43,811 nucleotides of DNA from an uncultured Pelagibacteraceae bacterium (lineage in GTDB: Bacteria; Pseudomonadota; Alphaproteobacteria; Pelagibacterales; Pelagibacteraceae), in NCBI GenBank assembly GCA_902587215.1, contig CACIKJ010000004.1, positions 1 to 43,811 on the forward strand. The letters run 5' to 3'. The position numbers were made by a program, and so were the translations under genes. Each line of letters starts with the position of its first letter. The first letter of the stretch is position 1. Below the pieces are notes generated by a model that did not search any database, was not told the origin of the DNA, and was given only the letters and a program-made list of their open reading frames with translations. This document shows positions 15,722 through 23,861 of this stretch, one piece after another.

Positions 15722-16049
15722 TATAACAGCTTATATAATCTTAATAATTGCAGTAATATTGGGAACAGCTTCAAATAGTTTTGCAAAAAGTGCTGAGGGT
15801 TTTTCTTTATTAATTCCTAGTGTAATAACTGCGATCACTATTGTTGGATGTATGTATTCTTTATCAATTGTTATGAAAACAATACCTGTTGGTATAACCT
15901 ACGCTTCGTTTGCAGGATTATGCATTTTGGCCACATCACTTGTAGGTGTTTTAAAATTTAATCAAATACCTAATATTTTTACAATAATAGGTTTAGTATT
16001 AATTATAACAGGAGTCCTGATTGTTAATATATTAGGAAAAAATAATTAG
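15714..16049 (+). CDS. SMR-type four-helix membrane protein, subunit 1 (lacks the conserved Glu)
   Basis: This 111-residue protein has four hydrophobic helices and the size, KSAEGF and SIVMKTIPVGITYASFAG blocks of small multidrug resistance transporters such as EmrE and MdtI. Aligning the EGF motif with EmrE puts Gly17 where EmrE has the essential proton- and drug-binding Glu14. The N-terminal helix otherwise follows the MdtI-like pattern (ILGTASNSFAK). It overlaps the upstream isomerase-like gene by 8 bases, and its partner SMR gene starts one base after its stop, as in heterodimeric SMR pairs. Proton-coupled drug efflux is doubtful without the Glu. Confidence 0.82.
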   Translation: MGNITAYIILIIAVILGTASNSFAKSAEGFSLLIPSVITAITIVGCMYSLSIVMKTIPVGITYASFAGLCILATSLVGVLKFNQIPNIFTIIGLVLIITGVLIVNILGKNN

Positions 16050-16050
16050 A

Positions 16051-16386
16051 ATGAACTCGTTTTCAGGATACATTTATCTTTTTTTAGCAATTATTCTAGG
16101 GATAACTGCTAACGGATATTTAAAAGCAACCGAAGGATTTACAAAAATTGGTCCTGCTTTTTTATGCTCAGTACTAATAGTTCTTTGTATATTTTGCATA
16201 GCAAAAGCTATGATGAATTTACCCGTGGGTTTTGCCTATGCTACATATGGTGGATTAACTATTACTGCAGTAACACTTTTTGGAATATTTAAATATAATC
16301 AAATACCAAATATTTATGGCATTATTGGTATAACATTTATAGTCATAGGTGTAGTAATGGTTAATTATCTTGGAAAAGTTAATTAA
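16051..16386 (+). CDS. SMR-type four-helix membrane protein, subunit 2 (lacks the conserved Glu)
   Basis: This is a second 111-residue SMR-type protein, clearly related to its neighbour: ILGITANGYLKATEGF in helix 1, MMNLPVGFAYATYGGLTI in helix 2-3 and a closing IIGITFIVIGVVMVNYLGK. As in subunit 1, Gly17 occupies the position of the catalytic Glu14 of EmrE. The two genes are one base apart and of equal length, which suggests duplication and a heterodimer of opposite topology. The 73-residue DUF2798-like gene overlaps its stop codon by one base. The substrate is unknown. Confidence 0.82.
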   Translation: MNSFSGYIYLFLAIILGITANGYLKATEGFTKIGPAFLCSVLIVLCIFCIAKAMMNLPVGFAYATYGGLTITAVTLFGIFKYNQIPNIYGIIGITFIVIGVVMVNYLGKVN

Positions 16387-16607
16387 TGGTACCTAAGAAA
16401 TACTCAAAAATATTATTTATTTTTTTTATGGGTTTGGGAATGAGTTTATTAATGACCTTAATAATTACTTATATTAACACTGGTTACGATGAATTATATG
16501 TATCGAGATTTTTGAAAGCTTGGTCGGTAAGTTTACCAGTTGCAATGATCGCAACAACTTTAGTTGCCCCAATTGTTGAAAAATTTGTGGATAAAATAAC
16601 AAAGTAA
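16386..16607 (+). CDS. DUF2798-like two-helix membrane protein
   Basis: This 73-residue protein has two hydrophobic helices (about 9-29 and 43-63) joined by a linker with FLKAWSVSLPVAM, which fits the DUF2798 pattern (MSLLMTLI...W...P.A). Function unknown. The ATG shares a base with the stop of the second SMR gene, so it is co-translated with the pair and could be an accessory subunit. It ends 6 bases before the convergent AhpD-like gene; no hairpin is visible in that gap. Confidence 0.7.
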   Translation: MVPKKYSKILFIFFMGLGMSLLMTLIITYINTGYDELYVSRFLKAWSVSLPVAMIATTLVAPIVEKFVDKITK

Positions 16608-16613
16608 TTAAAA

Positions 16614-17006
16614 TTACTTATAAATATCATCAACTTCTACTTGATAACTATCTACCAATTTATTATTTTTATTTGCTAGTCCTACAACTGCTATCATTTC
16701 TTTTAGCATTTCATCTGTAGCGCCTTTCTTCTTTGCGGCATAGGAGTGAGATTTTGTGCAATACTCACAACTATTGGTTATGGAAACTGCAACATAAATT
16801 AATTCTTTTGTAATCGGATCAAGCTCACCTTTTCTCATAACTTGTTTTAATGAATTCCAAGATCTTTCAAGTTCGGCAGGATCGTTTGCTAACATTTTCC
16901 AGAAATTTGGAATTTCTGTTATTCCTCTTGAACTTTTAATATCTTCAAAAACTTCTTTTACTTTACCTGTTGCTGAACTTTCCTCTACCATTTTAAAAAT
17001 TGCCAT
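16614..17006 (-). CDS. Carboxymuconolactone decarboxylase/AhpD-like protein
   Basis: This is a 130-residue all-helical protein of the CMD family. The motif SCEYCTKSHSYA carries Cys80, Cys83 and His87, the CxxC...H arrangement of AhpD-type alkylhydroperoxidases that use a redox-active disulfide. Ring-opening decarboxylases lack this cysteine pair, so peroxidase or thiol-redox activity is favoured. The start is supported by AAGGGGGAA just before the ATG. It follows the peptide-type ABC ATPase gene by 10 bases on the same strand and may be the last gene of that operon. Confidence 0.85.
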   Translation of the reverse strand: MAIFKMVEESSATGKVKEVFEDIKSSRGITEIPNFWKMLANDPAELERSWNSLKQVMRKGELDPITKELIYVAVSITNSCEYCTKSHSYAAKKKGATDEMLKEMIAVVGLANKNNKLVDSYQVEVDDIYK

Positions 17007-17016
17007 TATTCCCCCT

Positions 17017-18699
17017 TTAATTATAAATTGTTTCTATTTTTGGCATAAGTCTCAATAACTCTTTTGTATATTCATGTTTAGGATTTTCAAATAATTCTTC
17101 AGAATTCGAAATTTCACATAATTTACCATTTTTAAGAACTCCAATTTTATTACACATTTGTCGAACTACTGGTAAATCATGGCTAATGAATAATATTGTA
17201 AGATTTAATTGTTCCTGCAGGTCCTTTAATAAATTTAGTATTTGTGCCTGAATACTTACATCCAAAGCGGATGTTGGCTCGTCACATACTAAAAGTCTAG
17301 GCTGTGTAGCTAGTGCTCTTGCTATTGAAATTCTTTGCCTTTGACCACCAGAAAATTCGTGAGGGTATCTAGTTGCAGAATTTGCAGATAATTCTACGGA
17401 CTCTAATAAATCAAAAATATAATTTTTTAAATCAATATTTTTGATTGATGGATTATGTAGTTTAATTGGTTCTGCAATTATATCTTCAACTTTCAACCTA
17501 CCATTTAAAGACGAATATGGATCTTGAAATATCATTTGAATTTGTTTTCTGAACTTCATCATTTCTCTATTATCATTAATTTTTGTAATGCAAGTTTTAT
17601 CAAAGTATATATCTCCTTCACTTGGTTTGAATAAATTTACAATCATTTTTGCAATTGTTGACTTACCACTTCCACTTTCACCTACTAAACCAAATGACTC
17701 CCCTTCCATAATATTAAATGAAACATCATTTACAGCCATAACTATATTTTTTGAATCATCAGAAAAAAAATTATCATCAAATGATTTATACAAATTTTTT
17801 ACTTCAACTAAATCTTGTTTAGTAATTTCTTTCTTTGTCCATCTATTCAAAATTTTAATATTGGTGTTTTTAATTAGCTGATTTTCTTTTTCTACAATTA
17901 TAAATCTAGATATTTTTTTATTTGTTGGTGGTACTGAACTGACCAAGCTTTTAGTATAGGTTTCTTTAGGTTGTGTTAAAATTTCTTTTGTTAGACCTAT
18001 TTCTACAAGTTTCCCATTTTTCATAACAGCTACCCTATCTGTGGTTTCTGCAATTACACCCATATCGTGTGTGATTAAAATAACTGCCAAATTTCTTTCC
18101 CTGGTAAGTTTTTTAATTAATTCAAGTATTTGAGATTGGATGGAAACATCTAAAGCAGTTGTTGGCTCATCAGCAATTAGTAATTCAGGTTCGCAGCATA
18201 AAGCCAAAGAAATAACAACTCTCTGTCTCATCCCTCCTGAGAATTGATGAGGATAGTTATTAAATCTTTTTTCTGCATCCTTTATTCCTACTTCTTTGAG
18301 TAAATTTATTGCTTTAGATTTAGCTTGATCCGCATCTAATTTTAAATGGGTTTGAATTGTTTCAATTAGCTGCTCTCCAATTGTAAAAATTGGGTTTAAA
18401 GAGGTTTGAGGATCTTGAAAAATTAAGCCAATTTTTTTACCTCTATATTTAATAATATTTTCAGGGTCTTCTTGAATATTTATATCTCCTAAATGAATTG
18501 TTCCATTAGAAACTTTACCTGGTTCGTCGATTAAATTAATGATTGCGTTTCCAACTGTGCTTTTTCCTGATCCAGATTCACCCACTAAACCTAATATTTC
18601 ACCTTTGCTAACTTCAATATTTATATTTTTAGCAGCATGAACTGTTTCTCTTCTCATTTTATAATCAACGCTAAGGTTATTTATTTTTAAAAAACTCAT
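17017..18699 (-). CDS. Peptide/nickel-type ABC transporter, fused double ATP-binding protein
   Basis: This is a cytoplasmic ATPase with two complete ABC domains in one chain, corresponding to DppD and DppF joined. Each half has a Walker A (GESGSGKST, near residues 42 and 335), a signature (SGGMRQRVVISLAL and SGGQRQRISIARAL) and a Walker B (LLIADEPTTALD and LLVCDEPTSALD). The oligopeptide-type C-terminal extension is present after domain 1. I chose the ATG at 18699, which shares a base with the TAA of the upstream permease gene (TAATG), giving 560 residues. An in-frame upstream ATG at 18735 lies inside the permease gene. This is the ATPase of the importer encoded at 18699-22215. Confidence 0.92.
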   Translation of the reverse strand: MSFLKINNLSVDYKMRRETVHAAKNINIEVSKGEILGLVGESGSGKSTVGNAIINLIDEPGKVSNGTIHLGDINIQEDPENIIKYRGKKIGLIFQDPQTSLNPIFTIGEQLIETIQTHLKLDADQAKSKAINLLKEVGIKDAEKRFNNYPHQFSGGMRQRVVISLALCCEPELLIADEPTTALDVSIQSQILELIKKLTRERNLAVILITHDMGVIAETTDRVAVMKNGKLVEIGLTKEILTQPKETYTKSLVSSVPPTNKKISRFIIVEKENQLIKNTNIKILNRWTKKEITKQDLVEVKNLYKSFDDNFFSDDSKNIVMAVNDVSFNIMEGESFGLVGESGSGKSTIAKMIVNLFKPSEGDIYFDKTCITKINDNREMMKFRKQIQMIFQDPYSSLNGRLKVEDIIAEPIKLHNPSIKNIDLKNYIFDLLESVELSANSATRYPHEFSGGQRQRISIARALATQPRLLVCDEPTSALDVSIQAQILNLLKDLQEQLNLTILFISHDLPVVRQMCNKIGVLKNGKLCEISNSEELFENPKHEYTKELLRLMPKIETIYN

Positions 18700-19625
18700 T
18701 AGTTTAATTTTGGATTTAGAGTATCTCTCATCCAATCTCCTAAAAGATTAATTGAAAAGGCTAACAATACTAAAAAGATTGCTGGAAAAAAAGTTATCCA
18801 CCATTCGCCTGAAAATAAAAAATCGTTACCTAATCTTATCAATGTTCCAAGTGATGGTGTAGTTGGAGGTACACCTACCCCAAGAAAACTAAGAGTTGCC
18901 TCAGCTAAAATAGCTAATGCAAGCCCAATTGTTCCGATTACTAAAATCGGTCTCATTATATTTGGCAAAATATGCTTGAACATAACAACTAAATTTGAAA
19001 CTCCAATAATAGTTGATGCAGAAACATAATCTTTATTTTTTTCAACAAGGGTTGCTGCTCTTGAAACTCTTGCAAACTGAGGCCATTCTGAAATTCCAAT
19101 TGCAAAAATCAAAACATAAATTGCCATCTCATCATGCATTTCTCTTGAAATTATTCCTCTTGCAATTCCATCAACAAGTAAAGCCATTAATATACTTGGA
19201 ACTGTTAATTGAACATCAGTTAGTCTCATAACAAACATTTCATATTTACCACCAAAATATCCAGCTGTTAAACCCAGACCTACTCCTAAGATTAGACTAA
19301 ATATGATTGCAGAAAAACCTACAATTAACGAAATTCTCGATCCATAAAGAATTGTTGATAGCATATCTCTACCTTGCCCGTCTGTTCCAAGTATAAATTT
19401 AGGAAGACCATCCTCTGTCCATGATGGAGGAGTAAATGCCTCCATTAAAGATAATGAAGATGGATCAAAAGGATTATAAGGAACTACGAGCTCTACAAAA
19501 AATGAGCAAAAGAATATTATAGCGAGTATAATCGAAGAAATTATAGCTGTTGGTGACTTTTTAAAACTAAAATATACATCACTATTTCTAATTCTGTTTA
19601 ATAAATTTGATTTATTGTTATCCAC
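18699..19625 (-). CDS. Peptide-type ABC transporter permease (DppC-like)
   Basis: This is a 308-residue inner-membrane permease. It has the N-terminal OppC-type extension, a first helix near 27-48, the periplasmic block LGTDGQGRDMLSTILYGSR near 95-113 typical of DppC/OppC and the cytoplasmic EAA loop EKNKDYVSASTIIGVS followed by HILPNIMRPILV. The C-terminus WMRDTLNPKL is a family hallmark. The start is GTG at 19625, overlapping the DppB-like gene by 8 bases. It pairs with DppB and the fused ATPase to form the translocation pore. Substrates of this family include di- and oligopeptides, glutathione and nickel complexes; which applies is unknown. Confidence 0.92.
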   Translation of the reverse strand: MDNNKSNLLNRIRNSDVYFSFKKSPTAIISSIILAIIFFCSFFVELVVPYNPFDPSSLSLMEAFTPPSWTEDGLPKFILGTDGQGRDMLSTILYGSRISLIVGFSAIIFSLILGVGLGLTAGYFGGKYEMFVMRLTDVQLTVPSILMALLVDGIARGIISREMHDEMAIYVLIFAIGISEWPQFARVSRAATLVEKNKDYVSASTIIGVSNLVVMFKHILPNIMRPILVIGTIGLALAILAEATLSFLGVGVPPTTPSLGTLIRLGNDFLFSGEWWITFFPAIFLVLLAFSINLLGDWMRDTLNPKLN

Positions 19626-20601
19626 TTGCTGCCTCCGCTTTTACTCTGATACGAGGATCAATGAAATAATACAGGATATCAACAATAAAATTTATCATTA
19701 CGAAAACAAAAGCAATAAAAAAAAGGTAAGCCGACATTATTGGAATATCAACAAACTGGACAGCTTGAATAAATAAAAATCCCATACCTGGCCATTGAAA
19801 AACAGTTTCAGTAATTATAGAAAATGCAATCAATGTACCAATATTAATCCCTGCAATTGTAATTACTGGAATTAATCCATTTTTTAAAGCATGTTTATAA
19901 TAAATACTTTTTTCACTTAAGCCTCTAGCTTTAGCAAATTTAATATAATCGGTTTGTAGTATTTCCATCATTTCTGCACGGACTAGTCTTATAATGTATG
20001 TCATTTGAAAAAGGCTTAGAGTGACTGATGGCAAAATAATTGCTTTCAGTCCTGTTATAGTTAGGAAGCCTGTGGACCAAAAACCAAGATCTACAACCTC
20101 GCCTCTTCCAAAAGATGGTAAAACTCCAAGTATGACAGCAAAAAGATATATAAATAATATTCCAATTACAAAAGTAGGAAGTGAAACTCCCAATAAAGAG
20201 ATTGCTAATATAGCATCACTTAGAAATCCTTTTCGATTTATACCCGTATAAACTCCGAGTAAAGTTCCTGAAACAAGAGCGATTAAAGCTGAAATCAAAA
20301 CTAATTCGATTGTAGCTGGTAATCTTTCAGTAATTAATTCTGAAACGGGTCTTCTAAGTTGATAAGATATTCCAAATTCTCCTTGCGAAGCATTTACTAT
20401 AAATCTTGAAAATTGTATATGGACTGGATCATTTAAACCTAATGACTCTCTTAATTGAGATCTCTCTTCATCAGAGGTTTCTTCTCCAACCATATTATTT
20501 ATTGGATCTCCAACAAAATTAAATAATGAAAACGAAACAAATGCAACGATCAACATAACTACTGCTGACTGGAACAGACGTTTGAAAAAATATTTAATCA
20601 A
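19618..20601 (-). CDS. Peptide-type ABC transporter permease (DppB-like)
   Basis: This is a 327-residue inner-membrane permease. It starts MIKYFFKRLFQS, the usual DppB beginning, followed by the DUF-type N-terminal region ending LGLNDPVHIQFSRFI near 65. The EAA loop YIKFAKARGLSEKSIYYKHALKN (in part) lies near residues 213-235, and the C-terminus VDILYYFIDPRIRVK is diagnostic. The start codon is TTG at 20601: no ATG occurs between the preceding hairpin and this position, and the residues fit the family's N-terminus. A strong stem-loop separates it from the binding-protein gene upstream. Confidence 0.9.
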   Translation of the reverse strand: MIKYFFKRLFQSAVVMLIVAFVSFSLFNFVGDPINNMVGEETSDEERSQLRESLGLNDPVHIQFSRFIVNASQGEFGISYQLRRPVSELITERLPATIELVLISALIALVSGTLLGVYTGINRKGFLSDAILAISLLGVSLPTFVIGILFIYLFAVILGVLPSFGRGEVVDLGFWSTGFLTITGLKAIILPSVTLSLFQMTYIIRLVRAEMMEILQTDYIKFAKARGLSEKSIYYKHALKNGLIPVITIAGINIGTLIAFSIITETVFQWPGMGFLFIQAVQFVDIPIMSAYLFFIAFVFVMINFIVDILYYFIDPRIRVKAEAASG

Positions 20602-20617
20602 TTTATGAAAACTTAAG

Positions 20618-20646
20618 TTACAAGCCCTTTTAAAAAGGGCTTGTAA
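20618..20646 (-). terminator. Strong intercistronic hairpin between peptide-type binding protein and permease
   Basis: TTACAAGCCCTTTT (20618-20631) and AAAAGGGCTTGTAA (20633-20646) form a 14-bp perfect stem (with only a tight A/T loop in practice). It begins 9 bases after the binding-protein stop on the minus strand and ends 16 bases before the DppB-like start. No long T tract follows on the minus strand, so it may act as a 3' mRNA-protecting stem or a leaky terminator, favouring binding-protein mRNA over permease mRNA. Confidence 0.75.
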
Positions 20647-20655
20647 ATTTTATAT

Positions 20656-22215
20656 TTAATTTACTCTAGAAAACCTAAATAATGGTTCATTATTAGGTCT
20701 AATAGGAACATCTACATTTGATTTAGATGCCCAAGAAATTACTTGGTGGTGTAAAGGAAGATATGAAATATCATCTTTAACAATTTCCCAAGCTTTTGCA
20801 ATTGCAGCATTTCTCTTATCTAGATCGACTTCACCTTCCATAACTCTAATAGCAGCATCAACATCTGCATTACTAAAGTTAACTTTATTCCAGCTAGCTC
20901 CAGATTCGTATAAGTAATGGAAAACATAGTGACTGTCTAAAGTAGGAACGCCCCAACCTAGCATATAAAAATCACCTTGGTCATCTTTAAGTTCTTTAAA
21001 GTGTTTACTTTTTGTTTGAGCAAATAGATTTACTTTAACGCCTATTTTTCCAAGCATACCAACAACAGCTGTACAAATAGCTTCGTCATTAACATATCTG
21101 TCATTTGGACATCTTAATTCAACTTCAAAACCATCAGGATATCCTGCGTCTGCTAACAATTGTTTTGCAGCATCAACGTCATATGGAAGTCTTTTATCAA
21201 GTGCTTTTGTATAACCTGTTACCCCTGGAAATGTTATTATTCCAGCTGGTTCGCTTAAACCTCTCATAACTTTTTTCTTGATAGCTTCAATATCAATTGC
21301 TTGGTAAAGAGCTTGTCTCACCTGTTTTTTCTTAAATGGATTATCACCGGTATTACCAGATCTTAACTGATCAGCAGCTTGGTCCATCCCAAGGAAAATT
21401 GTTCTCATTTGTGGAGTACTTTCAACCTTATGACCAGCAGATGATGATATTCTATTTAAATCTTGCACAGGTGCATCAGTAACAATGTCAATTTCTCCAG
21501 ATAACAAAGCAGCAACTCTAGTTGCAGCATTTTTTATCGGAAGCAATTGTATTTCAGTAATGTTGTGTTCTACATCGCCCCACCATTTTTTATTTTTTTT
21601 GAAAACCGTTTTTGTATTTGGTTCTCTTAAAGTGATTTTAAATGGCCCTGTTCCCATTGCATTAACTGCTGAAAATGTTTCTTGACCAGCATCCCAGTTT
21701 TGTGGTGCTGTTGCAAAGTTTTCATTAGACCATTGCTTAGACATTACAAATATATTTGACAATTGGTTCAAAAGAATAGGGTTTGGTTTACTTGTTTTTA
21801 TTTGAACAGTATAATCATCAATTGCTTTGACTGATGAAATCGTACTTATATATTCTTTAAAATCAGAAGTTGGTTGTTTTGCTCTTAAAATACTAAAAAC
21901 AACATCCTCTGACGTCATTGGTTGTCCATTAGAAAACTTAACATCTTCTCTTAAAAAAAAGTACCAAGTGTTTGGGTCAACAGCCTTCCACTTAGTAGCT
22001 AATTGTGGTCCAATAGACATATCTAATCCTCTGGTTACAAGAGCTTCATAAACTTGTCTTGAAACTTGAGTGGTAGGACCTTCGTTTTGTGCATGAGGAT
22101 CTAGTGTTAAACTATCTCCTTGCATTGACCATTTAATTGTTTTTGCAAATGAAGTATTTGTTGCAAAAATTAAAATAATAGCCAAAAGAATTTTTGATAA
22201 AGATCTAAAATTCAT
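20656..22215 (-). CDS. Peptide/nickel-type ABC transporter substrate-binding protein (family 5)
   Basis: This is a periplasmic receptor of the extracellular solute-binding protein family 5 (DppA/OppA/GsiB type). The product has a signal peptide with predicted cleavage near Ala24 (TSFA|KTIKW). The mature protein begins KTIKWSMQGDSLTLDPHAQNEGP in two adjacent blocks, with family motifs GTGPFKITLREPNT near 195, RQALYQAIDIEAI near 300 and ISYLPLHHQVISWA near 490. I chose the ATG at 22215 (519 residues): GGAGGGG lies just before it, whereas the longer ORF would start at a TTG inside that site. It is the first gene of the importer operon. Confidence 0.93.
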   Translation of the reverse strand: MNFRSLSKILLAIILIFATNTSFAKTIKWSMQGDSLTLDPHAQNEGPTTQVSRQVYEALVTRGLDMSIGPQLATKWKAVDPNTWYFFLREDVKFSNGQPMTSEDVVFSILRAKQPTSDFKEYISTISSVKAIDDYTVQIKTSKPNPILLNQLSNIFVMSKQWSNENFATAPQNWDAGQETFSAVNAMGTGPFKITLREPNTKTVFKKNKKWWGDVEHNITEIQLLPIKNAATRVAALLSGEIDIVTDAPVQDLNRISSSAGHKVESTPQMRTIFLGMDQAADQLRSGNTGDNPFKKKQVRQALYQAIDIEAIKKKVMRGLSEPAGIITFPGVTGYTKALDKRLPYDVDAAKQLLADAGYPDGFEVELRCPNDRYVNDEAICTAVVGMLGKIGVKVNLFAQTKSKHFKELKDDQGDFYMLGWGVPTLDSHYVFHYLYESGASWNKVNFSNADVDAAIRVMEGEVDLDKRNAAIAKAWEIVKDDISYLPLHHQVISWASKSNVDVPIRPNNEPLFRFSRVN

Positions 22216-22218
22216 TTT

Positions 22219-22225
22219 CCCCTCC
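22219..22225 (-). promoter_or_regulatory. Shine-Dalgarno site GGAGGGG deciding the binding-protein start
   Basis: On the minus strand GGAGGGG precedes the ATG at 22215 by three bases. It overlaps the alternative TTG codon at 22227-22225, which argues that the ATG is the real start. Confidence 0.75.
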
Positions 22226-22276
22226 AATATTTTTTTTTTAAAGTGTAGTTATAATTTTTTGAAAAGGAAAGATGAT

Positions 22277-23002
22277 TTATTCAGCTAATTTTTTGAAGTT
22301 TCTGTATAAAACCCTAGAATATTTATTCATATCAGCCATATTATCCTTAGCAGACTTATCAAACTTATCTAAGGCTCCATATCCAAGTTGTTTTTCTAGT
22401 GCTGATTTATATTCAGGAACACAGCCCCACTCATTTACTGTTGTGTCTTTTATTTCAATGTGGAATTGAATGCCATACGCATGATTTTGATATTTAAAAA
22501 TTTGATATTTTGTTACATCAGAGGATGCAATTAATGTAACATTCTCATTATTTTCTAAATTTTGTACCTCGTATGAATGCCACTGAAGAGATTTGATTTG
22601 TTTTGGGAATGAATTAAATAAATTATCTTTATTTTTAACTTCATGGAAATTTATATCTAACATCCCAATTTCAGATTTTTTAGATTTTGTTACAATTCCA
22701 CCGATAACCTCACCGAGCAATTGACAGCCTAAACAAAAACCCAGATAAGGTTTTTTAAGTTCAGTTACAAATTCTTTAATTCTTTTTTTTTCATCAACTA
22801 ACCATGGATGATCTTTTTCCATCCACGTGTCCATTGGACCTCCCATACAGAACATGGCATCAAATTGTTTAAGGTTTGATGGAATTTTTTCTCCCTCATC
22901 AAGCTCTACGGTGGTAAGATTCACTTTATCTTTGATCATTAAATCTTTTATATAGCCAGGATCTTCAATTTTAATATGTTGTAAAACAATTACGTTTTTC
23001 AT
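22277..23002 (-). CDS. Class I glutamine amidotransferase-like protein
   Basis: This is a 241-residue stand-alone GATase1 domain related to GuaA-type amidotransferases. It has CMGGPMDTW near residue 52, the nucleophile elbow GFCLGCQLLGEVIGG with the catalytic Cys near 94 and the His-Glu pair of GIQFHIE near 185. Such free-standing domains hydrolyse glutamine or gamma-glutamyl compounds (for example gamma-glutamyl-polyamine hydrolases). No synthetase domain is attached, so the substrate is unknown. Its ATG overlaps the TGA of the upstream frameshifted hisN-like gene by four bases (ATGA), indicating co-translation when that gene was intact. Confidence 0.85.
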   Translation of the reverse strand: MKNVIVLQHIKIEDPGYIKDLMIKDKVNLTTVELDEGEKIPSNLKQFDAMFCMGGPMDTWMEKDHPWLVDEKKRIKEFVTELKKPYLGFCLGCQLLGEVIGGIVTKSKKSEIGMLDINFHEVKNKDNLFNSFPKQIKSLQWHSYEVQNLENNENVTLIASSDVTKYQIFKYQNHAYGIQFHIEIKDTTVNEWGCVPEYKSALEKQLGYGALDKFDKSAKDNMADMNKYSRVLYRNFKKLAE

Positions 23003-23798
23003 TTTAAAGCTGGTCTAAGAAGTTTTAAAATTTTATTATGATTGGACCTGTTATTTGAAACTACGATGTTTCCAGCTATTACTGCATCTTCATTATCCCA
23101 TGTGGTAACTATTCCTCCAGCTGCATTAATAATTGGTATGAGAGGATGAATGTCCCAAATTTTATTCGCGCACTGAACTACAACATCAACTCTACCTTCT
23201 GCTAGCTGAGCATAAGTTAAAGCATCAAAACAAGGAAATTGCATTTTTTTCAAGAAACTTTTGATTTTTAATTGTTTTTGTATTGCTAACCACCCATGAA
23301 AAGCAGCAGCTAGTTTTATATTTTTAAAATTAATTTTTTTTATTTACTTTTAATCTTCTTTTTTTTTTTATTTTCAAATACATAAGCAGTCGTTTTATTA
23401 ACATTAAGATAGAATTTTTTTAATTTAGGAAAATTTGCAAGACCTACAACTGGAGAACCTTTGTAGTTAAGCGAAATTAAGTTACTCCAAGTTGGATTAC
23501 CTGCCACATAAGATCTTGTTCCATCAATTGGATCTATTATCCATGAAAATTGACTTTTGTTTTTAGTTTTACCAAATTCTTCACCTATAATTTGGTGAGT
23601 CGGAAATTTTTTCCTAATCTCCTTTCTTATAAATTTTTCAAAAGCCCTGTCTGAAGTTGTAACTGGGTCATATCCCTTACCTTTTTGTTTGTTGTAAACA
23701 ACAAAGTTTTTATCTAATTTTTTGTAGTAAAATCTTGTTAATTTAATGGATAATAATTTTAAAAAATTTGAATATGTTCTGTAACTTTTAGAGTCCAT
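22999..23798 (-). pseudogene. Inositol-monophosphatase-family phosphatase (HisN/histidinol-phosphatase-like), frameshifted
   Basis: Two minus-strand reading frames together make one metal-dependent phosphatase. The N-terminal frame (23798-23340) carries IGEEFG and the metal-binding WIIDPIDGTRSYVAGNP. The C-terminal frame (open from about 23337 to 22999) carries KLAAAFHGWLA and the WDIHPLIPIINAAGGIVT block, which replaces the usual WDxAA of inositol phosphatases and resembles histidinol-phosphatase-type members. The join lies near 23335-23345, where a single missing base (-1 shift) in an A-rich stretch (minus strand AGTAAATAAAAAAAATT) causes a stop. Either a sequencing or assembly error in homopolymers or a true inactivating mutation explains it. 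The ATG at 23002 of the next gene overlaps its stop. Confidence 0.8.
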
Positions 23799-23861
23799 GT
23801 GTCTTCTTACTATTTAATTTATCTTGATTAAAGCAAAATTTTAAATAATCCTTAGTCATAA

